The position numbers were made by a program, and so were the translations under genes. The notes beneath the pieces are model-generated. The model searched no databases. It was not told where the DNA came from and saw only the letters and a list, made by a program, of their open reading frames with translations. Positions 25,201 to 31,713 of a stretch of DNA of 64,000 nt are shown here, piece after piece (positions within the stretch are counted from its first letter, which is position 1; each line of letters starts with the position of its first letter). Source of the DNA: Gammaproteobacteria bacterium (lineage in GTDB: Bacteria; Pseudomonadota; Gammaproteobacteria; Thiohalobacterales; Thiohalobacteraceae); the NCBI GenBank assembly GCA_018819175.1, contig JAHJQQ010000007.1, forward strand, positions 59,063-123,062, in the 5' to 3' direction.

Positions 25201-26103
25201 CCAGGACACCAGATTGTCCAGCGTCGTGCCCCAGAGCACGGCCTTTTTGCCGCCGGCGTTCATGGACACGTTACCGCCGATGGTGGAGGCATCCTGCGAG
25301 GTCGGATCGACCGCGAACACAAACCCGGCCGCTTCGGCTCGCTCGGCAACACGTTTGGTAATCACACCGGCACCGGCGCGCACCGTGGCAACCGGTTGCT
25401 CGACGCCTTCGAGTTGGCGCTGCTCGACCTGACCCAGGCTTTCCAACTTTTCGGTATTGAGCACGGCGCTGGTGCCGGACAAGGGCACGGCGCTGCCGGT
25501 GTAACCGGTGCCGCCACCGCGGGGAATGACGGTCAGCCCAAGTTCGATACAGGCGGCGACCACCGCACAGACTTCTTGTTCCGTATCCGGACTGATCACG
25601 ACGAAAGGCATTTCGACGCGCCAGTCGGTGGCGTCGGTCGCGTGCGAGACGCGCGCCAGGCCACCGAAGTCGATATTGTCGGCACGGGTCACCTTGCCCA
25701 AGCGCCGCCGGACGCGTCGCCGCAACTCGTGCGTCTGCGGGAACCAGTCTTCGAAGCGTTTCACGGCGACACGCGCACGCTCGACCAAGGCCAGCGCCTG
25801 GGTATTGTCTTCCGCGCGCGCAACGATCTGATCCAGCCGATGGTGCAGCGCATGCGCCAACGAACCCCAGCGCTTGCGGTTATCGAGCAGATCGTCCTGG
25901 ATGTACGGGTTGCGGTCGATGACCCACATATCGCCCAACACCTCGAACAACATGCGTGCCGAGCGCCCGGTGCGACGCTCACCACGCAGCTGGTTCAACA
26001 CCTGCCACATATCCTCGCCCAGATAGCGGATAACGATTTCCCGGTCGGAGAACGAGGTGTAGTTATAGGGAATTTCGCGGATACGGGCGGCGGTCTGGGG
26101 CAT
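22252..26103 (-). CDS. Giant FAD / iron-sulfur oxidoreductase (DUF3683, FAD_binding_4, CCG domains)
   Basis: A protein of 1283 residues, about 140 kDa. Domain order: N-terminal DUF3683-like region (about 1-160); FAD-binding PCMH domain (VIPRGGGTGYTGSAVPLSG near residue 200); FAD-oxidase C domain with THMHAGDGNVHTNIPV and SGEHGIGITK; two 4Fe-4S clusters (CLRCGKCKPVC and CTVCHKCLNPCP); then two CCG heterodisulfide-reductase-type domains (FPGCGSERL...YLCCGYP and EPCHTPMKTH...DRCCGEAG). The design resembles a D-lactate/glycolate dehydrogenase fused to its GlpC-like electron-transfer subunit, so a 2-hydroxy-acid dehydrogenase feeding electrons to quinone is likely; the substrate is unknown. Confidence 0.9.
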   Translation of the reverse strand: MPQTAARIREIPYNYTSFSDREIVIRYLGEDMWQVLNQLRGERRTGRSARMLFEVLGDMWVIDRNPYIQDDLLDNRKRWGSLAHALHHRLDQIVARAEDNTQALALVERARVAVKRFEDWFPQTHELRRRVRRRLGKVTRADNIDFGGLARVSHATDATDWRVEMPFVVISPDTEQEVCAVVAACIELGLTVIPRGGGTGYTGSAVPLSGTSAVLNTEKLESLGQVEQRQLEGVEQPVATVRAGAGVITKRVAERAEAAGFVFAVDPTSQDASTIGGNVSMNAGGKKAVLWGTTLDNLVSWRMVTPDAQWLEVERLNHNLGKIHDQAQVSFRVTRYAPDGRTRLGESELLQLPGASLRKQGLGKDVTDKFLGGLPGIQKEGCDGLITSAVFVLHRMPQFTRTICLEFFGSDLHRAVPAIVETKDYLDARDDVLLSGLEHLDERYIKAVNYSTKAPRRELPKMVLVIDVAGENEAGVAEACSAVVRMANARGAEGFIAVSPEARRRFWLDRARTAAIAAHTNAFKINEDVVIPLGRLAEYEEGIERINIEHSTTNKLAIIDAVLEYLDAGLPELRTAADYEDSAENQAIVAAKTEAARSHLHKIAARWRTLLENLDQPATAHASLLTDELRARLLPDESLLSLLLKRELRISYRSEVERPLKEIFTGREWEGVTAQLDVIHKRVRSSRLFAATHMHAGDGNVHTNIPVNSNDYQMLHAAERIVDRVMALATALGGVISGEHGIGITKLQYLEPAVIEAFTAYKQQVDPHNHFNAGKLLAGAGLANAYTPSLRLVSQEALLLEESELGDLNDDIRNCLRCGKCKPVCTTHVPRANLLYSPRNKILATGLIIEAFLYEEQTRRGISIRHFDEMNDVADHCTVCHKCLNPCPVNIDFGDVSIRMRRILRERGQKRSSPVTWAAMAFLNITDPRSIKLVRKAMIEWGYQGQRLAYQFAKRLGIGGKGSVPRATTGAMPITAQVINFVKKPMPGGLPTQTMRALIGVEDSKLVPILRDPALVTDESDAVFYFPGCGSERLFSQVGLATLAMLYKVGAQTVLPPGYLCCGYPQTSGGDAERGRKISTDNRVLFHRVANTLNYMDIKTVIVSCGTCMDQLLGYEFDKIFPGCRLLDIHEYLMEKGVSTEGVQGVQYLYHEPCHTPMKTHSSTGVAAKLLGQTVTLSDRCCGEAGTLAVSRPDIATQIRFRKQEEIQQGIMQLTGADRAVQGNVKMLTSCPACQQGLMRYADDTGLETDYIVVELANRLLGDQWQKDFIAQVKSGGVERVLL

Positions 26104-26202
26104 CGGGGTGCGTGTGGCGGCTCAGGCATTAACAGAGGGGACTATTCTAGCACCTGATCGCAGGCTGGATACGCTATGGAAAAGGGGGGCTTTGCCGCCG
26201 CC

Positions 26203-26297
26203 CCGTAGGGCGCATTAGCGCAGCGTAATGCGCCGGATGTATTCAGCTCATCAAAACATCCGGCGTATTACGACCTTCGGTCTAATACGCCCTACGT
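26203..26297. repeat. GTAGGGCGCATTA / TACGCCCTACG inverted repeat
   Basis: GTAGGGCGCATTAGCGCAGC and GTAATGCGCCGGATGT pair with ACATCCGGCGTATTACG and TCTAATACGCCCTACG. Same family as 6186-6296. It sits in the gap between the large oxidoreductase gene and the transposase remnant; a shorter GTAGGGTGCGTCAGCGCAGC repeat follows at 26328. Confidence 0.65.
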
Positions 26298-26377
26298 TAC
26301 CCGTCATGGGGTATGGGGATTTCAGTCCGTAGGGTGCGTCAGCGCAGCGACGCACCAACGCACACACACAACGCTTA

Positions 26378-27135
26378 TCATTCCCGCCCAACGCTATCAC
26401 TCATTAACGGCGCCACGACCGCGCCCCAATCCAACGGATAGTGCCCATCCTGAACCCAGCGTTGGAAAGTCGAATAGGGCCAATCAGAAGGCGCCGAACA
26501 CCGGCCATGCCTGACCGGCTTGTAATGAATATAATCCGCGTGCGCTGCGAAATCGCGCGCATCACGGATGCTGTGCTCCCAATAGCGCCGCTGCCACAAC
26601 CCACGCTCGCGGCGCCGCCTGTAGCTTGGGAACCTCTGATTAATTAGATCAAGCGAACAGATGCAAGGCGCAGACGGGCGACTCGAAGCGAAGCGGAGAG
26701 AACGGCGCGAGCCGGCCCGAAGGGCGAGGTGCGTAGCACCGAGTAAAAAGCGGAGTTTACTCGACGTAAATGAGCATTTTGAGGCCGGCTGCAACGACGC
26801 AGATGCCGCTTCAGCGAATTAATCAGAGGTTCCCTTGCCGAAAGCCTCTCAGCCGGCAACTGCTCGCAGCAGGGTTTCGCCACCAGCATTCTAATCAGCC
26901 GCCATCGCGTAGCGTAATCCCGATCCAGTGGCGGCAATGTCCAGATACAATGCAGATGATCGGGCAATAGTACCCAGGCATCGATATCGAAGGGGTGCCG
27001 TCTCCGCACACAGGTTACGGCCTTGCGCAACGCGGCACGCGCCCAGTCATCACATAGCCACGGACGACGCTCGAACGTTACAAGGGTAAAGAAGAAGGTG
27101 CCGTCCGCAATCCAATTGCGCCGATACTGAGGCAT
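26378..27135 (-). pseudogene. REP-associated tyrosine transposase (RAYT, TnpA_REP), split by a miniature element
   Basis: The gene starts at an ATG at 27135 after an AAGGAG site (MPQYRRNWIADGTFFFTLV). The HUH nuclease motif is in LLPDHLHCIWTLP. At 26836 the frame runs into a 207-bp miniature element; coding resumes at 26627 with SYRRRRERGLWQRRYWEHSI and ends with the catalytic-tyrosine helix ADYIHYKPVRHG. Taking out the element plus one 2-bp target copy restores a continuous frame of 182 residues (GCA-AGC-TAC across the junction), the normal RAYT size. RAYTs are single-strand transposases that mobilise REP palindromes. No other copy is seen in the window, so the REP-like elements here may have lost a local source (inference). 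Confidence 0.88.
26628..26834. mobile_element. Miniature inverted-repeat element, 207 bp, inserted in the RAYT gene
   Basis: Termini GGGAACCTCTGATTAATT and AATTAATCAGAGGTTCCC; TT duplicated at 26626-26627 and 26835-26836. The interior matches the 15570-15788 element, including the 64-bp module that runs from ACTCGAAGCG to GCACCGAGT. This copy proves mobility because it interrupts a gene whose frame is restored by precise removal. Confidence 0.88.
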
Positions 27136-27290
27136 ATCCACTCCTTGGACAAACCCGGTTACTGTGTTGACATTAAAGCACCCGCCGCTTCCTGCGCAAC
27201 CGCTATGTCGGTGTAGCGACGGCATCTGCGCTATGAATCGGCACGGTGCGTCAGGCTCCGCCTCGACGCACCCTACAGGCAATACAGACA

Positions 27291-27318
27291 AAAAAAACGG
27301 GGCCCGAAGGCCCCGTTC
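27291..27318 (-). terminator. Rho-independent terminator of the porin gene
   Basis: Reverse strand: GAACGGGGCCTTCGGGCCCC then GTTTTTTT. A perfect GGGGCC/GGCCCC stem with a TTCG tetraloop and a T7 run, 25 bases after the porin stop. Confidence 0.93.
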
Positions 27319-27343
27319 TCTGTTCCGATTGTCTTACGACATA

Positions 27344-28420
27344 TTAGAACTTGTGCGCCATACCGACAGCGAAGTGGTCAAGCTCGGCGCCGCCAGTGGC
27401 ATCTTCACTGTACTGGTTGAAGCCGACATAGGTCTTGGTACGCTTGCTGAAGTTATATACACCCGCGAGAGTCCAGGAGTCATATTCGGTGTTGCCCGCT
27501 GCGGAGTCGTCGTCACCCTGAGCAAACTGCGCGACCAGCATGGCGTTACCCATGGTGTAGCTACCGCCCAGCATCCAGAGGTCAGCACCATCGTTGCTCA
27601 AGCCAGCGCCGGAACCCGGTACACCGTTGGCGATCAGACCGCCATCAACTTCGTACTGTGCATACAGAGCTGCGTCACCGAAGCTGTAGCTACCGCCGAT
27701 CTTCCAGGCGTCGTCATCACCACCCTGGTCAGAGGTCACGTAATCAACGAATACCAGCGCAGGGCCATTCTTGTACTTGGCACCCAGGCTGTAGGAGTCA
27801 TCGTCGTTAGCGCAGGATGCCGCGGCGCCGCAGTTGTCGAACGAGTAGGTTGCGCCCGCGCTCAGGCCGTTGAAGTCCGCTGTGTCATAACCGACCGTTT
27901 TGGTAGCACGACCTTGACCATTGGCGCCACTGCCACCGTGCAGGGATGATTGCATGCTGGTGTTACGGGTATCAAACGCAGTATCCCACAGCGGATCGAC
28001 GGAGGAACCGGTTGACTTGTACTGGGTGGACATGGTGCCGAAACGGACCTTACCAAAGCCGCCTTTGAGGCCGACCCACTGGTCACGACCACCGGTGATG
28101 TTGGTTGCACCTTCCGACTGAGTACCAGTTCCGAAGTTAGTACCATTACCACCGCCATTGGTATTGTTGCCACCGGTCACATTGACTTCATACTCCAACT
28201 GAAAGATGGCGCTCAGACCGTTACCCAGGTCTTCGGAACCCTTCACGCCCAAGCGTGAAGCGTTGGAGTTCATAGTGATATCGTCGTCAGCGCCGTCGAT
28301 GTCGACAGAGTCCATCGATACGTCAATCTGGCCGTACAGGGTCACATCGGCATTGGCCGCGAAGGCCATGGAGCCGGCGAGAACGCCAGCGATTGCAGTG
28401 CTAAGAATCTTCTTGTCCAT
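27344..28420 (-). CDS. Gram-negative general porin
   Basis: A protein of 358 residues from the ATG at 28420. The signal peptide MDKKILSTAIAGVLAGSMAF ends at AANA, and the mature chain starts DVTLYGQIDVSMD, the classic first strand of OmpC-type and neisserial-type porins. The body has alternating beta-strands (SRLGVKGSEDLGNGLSAIFQ, LGAKYKNGPALVFVDYV) and ends with AVGMAHKF, whose terminal Phe is the BamA recognition signal. It contains Gly/Asn-rich and Asp-rich loops. Trimeric outer-membrane diffusion channel. Its length and start agree with the family. Confidence 0.94.
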   Translation of the reverse strand: MDKKILSTAIAGVLAGSMAFAANADVTLYGQIDVSMDSVDIDGADDDITMNSNASRLGVKGSEDLGNGLSAIFQLEYEVNVTGGNNTNGGGNGTNFGTGTQSEGATNITGGRDQWVGLKGGFGKVRFGTMSTQYKSTGSSVDPLWDTAFDTRNTSMQSSLHGGSGANGQGRATKTVGYDTADFNGLSAGATYSFDNCGAAASCANDDDSYSLGAKYKNGPALVFVDYVTSDQGGDDDAWKIGGSYSFGDAALYAQYEVDGGLIANGVPGSGAGLSNDGADLWMLGGSYTMGNAMLVAQFAQGDDDSAAGNTEYDSWTLAGVYNFSKRTKTYVGFNQYSEDATGGAELDHFAVGMAHKF

Positions 28421-28504
28421 TTGGGTAATCCCCTTGTCCGGTTTAGGAATGTTACGAAACGGTGGTAAATCTAGTTCAATTTCCACGCGAATGCAACAGC
28501 TGTT

Positions 28505-28541
28505 AACAAAAAAACTACAACTTTGCCTGGCTGTAGTTTTT
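28505..28541 (-). other. CTACA...TGTAG hairpin in the porin leader region
   Basis: The arms AAAAACTACA and TGTAGTTTTT enclose 12 bases; on the reverse strand the stem is followed by a T7 run. It lies 85 bases upstream of the porin start, so it could be an attenuator-like element or the end of a short leader transcript. No good promoter is seen just upstream. The 28545-28765 segment holds nothing that I recognise. Confidence 0.4.
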
Positions 28542-28768
28542 CAGCAACACAACATACAGTGGCAGTTCGGGGCTGGATCGGCGTTAAGCCCAAAATCTTG
28601 AGCCGTGGTTCACAAAAAATATTTTTCGGATAGGTCTGAATGTGGACCATAAGAAGCCCAGATTCGGAGCCAGGCCGGCTGATATCTGGTCATTTGTTGC
28701 TAAAAGGCAACGATTTTGGCGTTCCCCCGGTGACTTGCCAGTCTGATACCAGGGAATCTGATCACTCC

Positions 28769-28840
28769 GTCATTCCGGCGAAGGCCGGAATCCATATAGT
28801 TCTAAACACTGGATTCCGGCCTTCGCCGGAATGACGGAGC
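28769..28840. repeat. GTCATTCCGGCGAAGGCCGG palindromic repeat pair
   Basis: GTCATTCCGGCGAAGGCCGG then AATCC on the left and GGATTCCGGCCTTCGCCGG then AATGAC on the right form a long hairpin. Each half is itself palindromic. The same family lies at 38022-38095 and inside the element at 39970-40079. Confidence 0.75.
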
Positions 28841-28946
28841 ATGAATTAAATGAAATATAGGTTTCTTACTTGTGTGCCTATCGGCACGGCTGGTGGGTTA
28901 CGGCGCAAACGGCGCGCCTAACCCACCCTACATATGATGTCGCGCG

Positions 28947-29041
28947 CTTAGTCGAACCTGAGGTTCTCATCCCAGCCCCCCATAAATCCAAAACCCGCCA
29001 CAAGGGCGGGTTCTGTATTTATTGGCTGGGGGACTAGGATT
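28947..29041. repeat. Direct repeat copying the tRNA-Gln 3' end and its terminator
   Basis: These 95 bases are identical to 29115-29209, the region that holds the last 19 bases of tRNA-Gln and its terminator. The offset is 168 bp. The copied part starts CTTAGTCGAACCTGAGG and ends CTAGGATT inside the tRNA T-arm. Between the copies is an unrelated GC-rich stretch with CCCCTTCGGGGC and GTGCGCTACGCGCAC hairpins. Confidence 0.85.
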
Positions 29042-29151
29042 ACTCGCCGCTGACGCGACTCGCCCCTTCGGGGCCACCTTCGCTGCGCTGCGGTGTTCAA
29101 GTGCGCTACGCGCACTTAGTCGAACCTGAGGTTCTCATCCCAGCCCCCCAT

Positions 29152-29187
29152 AAATCCAAAACCCGCCACAAGGGCGGGTTCTGTATT
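29152..29187 (-). terminator. Terminator of tRNA-Gln
   Basis: Reverse strand: AACCCGCC-cttgt-GGCGGGTT followed by TTGGATTT, right after the tRNA CCA end. An identical copy lies at 28984-29019 because of the 95-bp duplication. Confidence 0.75.
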
Positions 29188-29190
29188 TAT

Positions 29191-29264
29191 TGGCTGGGGG
29201 ACTAGGATTCGAACCTAGATTAGAGGAGTCAGAGTCCTCTGTCCTGCCGTTAGACGATCCCCCA
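29191..29264 (-). tRNA. tRNA-Gln (anticodon CTG)
   Basis: Reverse strand: acceptor TGGGGGA, D-arm GTCTAACGGCAGGAC, anticodon stem-loop GAGGA-CTCTGAC-TCCTC with anticodon CTG, T-arm TAGGTTCGAATCCTA, acceptor TCCCCCA with discriminator G and an encoded CCA. 74 nt. All stems pair. The CTG anticodon reads CAG glutamine codons. Confidence 0.95.
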
Positions 29265-29276
29265 TTAATTCTGGTT

Positions 29277-29666
29277 CTAGTTACTAGGCTCTAGGGCCGA
29301 GGAAGATCTTCCCTCCTGATTCACCTTATTGCAGTAGTTAATCAGGCCGTGCAGCATTTTGGACAGCTCACGAGTTTCCGAGGCCACCTGCGTTGCAAAC
29401 TGCCCGGTTAGAAAACCGGCTTCCTTACCAATCAGGATTTGCGTCCAAAGCTCGCCGCAGGAACCCTTGGCGATTTTGAAGAATCTTGCCCGCTCTTTCA
29501 TCGAGTCCCGCTCATAGCCCTCGGCGATATTCGAAGGTATGGACAGAGCTGAGCGCGTAACCTGATCCTTAAAACCGAACTCCCTGCACTGCGCCAACTC
29601 AGTATAGAGATCGACACTCAATCTGCAGGCACGCCTCCAAACTTGGAGATTTTTGAGCGCATCCAT
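29277..29666 (-). CDS. Four-helix-bundle protein, S23 / intervening-sequence family
   Basis: A protein of 129 residues (MDALKNLQVWRRACRL). The ATG at 29666 follows a strong GGAGGTGCGC site; a GTG 6 bases upstream is less likely. Landmarks FGFKDQVTRSALSIPSNIAEG and SCGELWTQILIGKEAGFL are those of the small four-helix proteins first seen inside 23S rRNA intervening sequences, related to the accessory Avd protein of diversity-generating retroelements. Function unknown. It lies between tRNA-Gln and rpsI and is flanked by CTAGGTTCTAGG-type repeats on both sides (29272-29305, 29690-29716), as if the gene and the repeats travelled together (inference). Confidence 0.85.
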   Translation of the reverse strand: MDALKNLQVWRRACRLSVDLYTELAQCREFGFKDQVTRSALSIPSNIAEGYERDSMKERARFFKIAKGSCGELWTQILIGKEAGFLTGQFATQVASETRELSKMLHGLINYCNKVNQEGRSSSALEPSN

Positions 29667-29728
29667 GCGCACCTCCGTATTTGTCCCGGTCCCCTAGAAC
29701 CTAGATTCTAGAACCTGCGTTAATGAAA

Positions 29729-30121
29729 TTAACGCTTACTGAACTGAACGCCGCGACGCGCTTTACGCAGACCGACTTTCTTACGCTCGACTTCGCGGGC
29801 ATCGCGGGTAACGAAACCGGCGCGACGCAACGGCGAGCGCAGTGTTTCGTCGTGCAGCATCAGGGCGCGGGTGATGCCGTGGCGAATCGCGCCGGCCTGG
29901 CCGCTGATACCACCACCGGCGACTGTGACATAAATGTCGAACTGCTCGGTGAGGTTGGTGGTTTCGAGCGGCTGACGCACGATCATGCGTGCTGTCTCAC
30001 GACCGAAATAGACGTCGAGCGGACGCTTGTTGATGGTGATCTCGCCGGTACCTTTACGCAGGAAGACCCGCGCGGTGGAGGTCTTACGACGGCCGGTGCT
30101 ATATAACTGTTGCTGCGCCAT
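29729..30121 (-). CDS. rpsI: 30S ribosomal protein S9
   Basis: A protein of 130 residues, MAQQQLYSTGRRKTSTARVF, ending in the conserved KARRGVQFSKR tail that reaches the P-site tRNA. Second gene of the rplM-rpsI operon, 19 bases after rplM. Its stop lies inside an inverted repeat GCGTTAAT/ATTAACGC. Confidence 0.98.
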   Translation of the reverse strand: MAQQQLYSTGRRKTSTARVFLRKGTGEITINKRPLDVYFGRETARMIVRQPLETTNLTEQFDIYVTVAGGGISGQAGAIRHGITRALMLHDETLRSPLRRAGFVTRDAREVERKKVGLRKARRGVQFSKR

Positions 30122-30140
30122 GTTACGCGTTCCCTAAAAT

Positions 30141-30569
30141 TTAGATTTCGAGCGGCTTGGGCTGTTGTGCGGTGTGCTGATGTTCCGGACCGGCATAGAC
30201 TTTCAGCTTACGGAACATGGCACGACCCAGCGGGTTCTTCGGCAACATACCTTTCACGGCAATCTCAATGATCCGCTCGGGCGCCTTGGCGCGGAGCTTT
30301 TCCAGGGTGATCGACTTCAGGTTACCGACATAACCGGTGTGGTGGTGATAAAGCTTGTTCTGCTCTTTGCGACCGGTCACGGCGACCTTGTCAGCATTGA
30401 CGACGACGAGATAGTCACCGGTATCCACGTGCGGGGTGAATTCCGCCTTGTGCTTGCCGCGCAGACGGTGCGCCAGCTCGGTGGCCAAACGGCCGAGGGT
30501 TTTGCCAGTGGCATCAATTACATACCAGTCGCGTTTGACGGTTTCCGGCTTGGCACTATAGGTCTTCAT
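30141..30569 (-). CDS. rplM: 50S ribosomal protein L13
   Basis: A protein of 142 residues, MKTYSAKPETVKRDWYVIDA; the frame is open 9 codons upstream but this ATG matches the family start. Landmarks GDYLVVVNADKVAVTG, RIIEIAVKGMLPKNPLGR and LKVYAGPEHQH. First gene of the operon. A TATATATA-containing AT-rich patch at about 30728 may hold the promoter, but I see no clear -35. Confidence 0.98.
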   Translation of the reverse strand: MKTYSAKPETVKRDWYVIDATGKTLGRLATELAHRLRGKHKAEFTPHVDTGDYLVVVNADKVAVTGRKEQNKLYHHHTGYVGNLKSITLEKLRAKAPERIIEIAVKGMLPKNPLGRAMFRKLKVYAGPEHQHTAQQPKPLEI

Positions 30570-30802
30570 GAGAGACGTAACTCCACACACCAACAACTAA
30601 GAAGACGCGGAATGGTATAGAAGTCAGGGACAACATTCAAGGCACAGAATTAAACGCTTAGCGAGTCCACGAATTTCCCGCCTATTGCCGCCACACTGTC
30701 GATCCACTCCCCCCCGACGTAACGCCTATATATAGTCCGCGCAATATGCCCCTGAAAACGCCACGGGACGAGGATTGCGTATCAATCAGGCAAATTTCAG
30801 GC

Positions 30803-30903
30803 AAAAAAATAGCGCGACAGGAGGTGCCGCGCTAAATAACCACCAAAAGAGGATGGAGGAGTACTGAACCGCCGGATAATGAGGGGGACCGGCGATTCAG
30901 TAT
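30803..30903 (-). ncRNA. Candidate small RNA with anti-Shine-Dalgarno loops
   Basis: A complete small transcription unit on the reverse strand. The promoter is TTGACA-17-GAGAAT, so transcription would start near 30903. The first 42 bases form a stem UACUGAAUCGCCGG / CCGGCGGUUCAGUA (one mismatch) with a C-rich loop UCCCCCUC. A single-stranded stretch CUCCUCCAUCCUCUUUUGG follows. The 3' end is a hairpin UAGCGCG / CGCGCUA with loop GCACCUCCUGU, then U7, a standard intrinsic terminator. No gene lies on this strand between promoter and terminator. The loop CACCUCCU matches the 3' end of 16S rRNA, so it could pair with AGGAGG ribosome-binding sites. All this is read from sequence; expression and targets are inference. 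Confidence 0.55.
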
Positions 30904-30909
30904 GTAAGA

Positions 30910-30938
30910 ATTCTCTAATACTCTACTGTTGCTGTCAA
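30910..30938 (-). promoter_or_regulatory. Promoter of the candidate small RNA
   Basis: Reverse strand: perfect -35 TTGACA (30933-30938), 17-base spacer, -10 GAGAAT (30910-30915; four of six consensus bases). The distance to the first base of the 5' stem is 7-8 bases. Confidence 0.5.
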
Positions 30939-31062
30939 CACCCTGCGGAAAATTTTTTTGGCATCGCTGCCACCCTTCTGGAAGTCAGAAAAGACGTCGG
31001 ACACGGCCTTCGGCCTGAACGGCCGTTCCAAGGAAGGGAACTCTATAAACAGATATTTACTA

Positions 31063-31311
31063 AGGAACATCTGATTTATTCGTTGAAGTGTCATTGCGAG
31101 CGAAGCGAAGCAATCTCCTTCTACGGTAGATCAACAGCTTAGAGATTATTCGGCTACGCTCACCCCTTCGGAGCCGCCCTATGGACGTTCTGCGCTCGCA
31201 AGCTCGCTTGTGCCGCGTCGCTTTCCCATAGAATCCCTTCGGGCTTCGTTATGGGTACCTTACCCTTCGGGTCAAGGCATCCTCGCAATGACGGATTAAT
31301 CAGAGGTTCCC
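31063..31311. mobile_element. Miniature inverted-repeat element, 249 bp
   Basis: Termini AGGAACATCTGATTTATTCG and ACGGATTAATCAGAGGTTCCC; TA at 31061-31062 and 31312-31313 is a 2-bp target duplication. Just inside the termini are TGTCATTGCGAGCGAAGCG and its complement CTCGCAATGACGG, so the widespread CATTGCGAGCG repeat is carried as cargo. The interior has CCCCTTCGG and GGGTACCTTACCCTTCGGG hairpins. Lies between the candidate small RNA and the ferredoxin gene. Confidence 0.75.
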
Positions 31312-31329
31312 TAGCTTAAAAACAGTCAG

Positions 31330-31638
31330 TTAGATCTTCAGACGCTCGACCGGTTTGCCCCTGATCAGATGCTCCTGGAAGATTTCATCAATGTCTTCCC
31401 GGTCCACATAGCTGTACCAGACGCCCTCGGGATAGACGACCATCACCGGGCCTTCGCTGCAGCGGTCAAGACAGCCCGCCGTATTGATACGCACCTTGCC
31501 GGCACCCGCCAGCCCCAGTTCCTTGGAACACTGCTTGGCATAATCGCGCATCCCTTGCGCATCGAAGCGTTGGCAACAGGCACTGCCGTCTTCACGCAGA
31601 TTGGTACAAAAGAAGACATGGTATTTGTAATAAGACAT
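31330..31638 (-). CDS. Thioredoxin-like [2Fe-2S] ferredoxin
   Basis: A protein of 102 residues. The four cluster cysteines are visible: Cys in FFCTNLREDG, one in the following SACCQRF, and the pair in NTAGCLDRCSEGP. The fold matches the shethna-type/NuoE-like (2Fe-2S) ferredoxins. The C-terminal part VVYPEGVWYSYVDREDIDEIF is conserved in the family. Electron partner unknown. Divergent from coq7. Confidence 0.9.
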   Translation of the reverse strand: MSYYKYHVFFCTNLREDGSACCQRFDAQGMRDYAKQCSKELGLAGAGKVRINTAGCLDRCSEGPVMVVYPEGVWYSYVDREDIDEIFQEHLIRGKPVERLKI

Positions 31639-31713
31639 GAGGCACCGAGAACAGTGTGAAGAGGACTGCTAGTATAGTGTCTCTGAACCGGACCACCCAA
31701 CTGCGGAGTTGCC

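Noticed and set aside
24241..26157. 638-residue open frame antisense to the FAD/Fe-S oxidoreductase
   Set aside because: The opposite strand has unmistakable cofactor motifs; this frame has no ribosome-binding site or recognisable domain and is a GC-driven shadow.
28640..28834. Short open frame with IPAKAGIH tail
   Set aside because: The tail is the usual by-product of reading the GTCATTCCGGC palindrome; no real gene is supported.
30879..31142. Possible small gene of 87 codons
   Set aside because: It runs from the candidate RNA into a miniature element, lacks a ribosome-binding site and shows no family resemblance.
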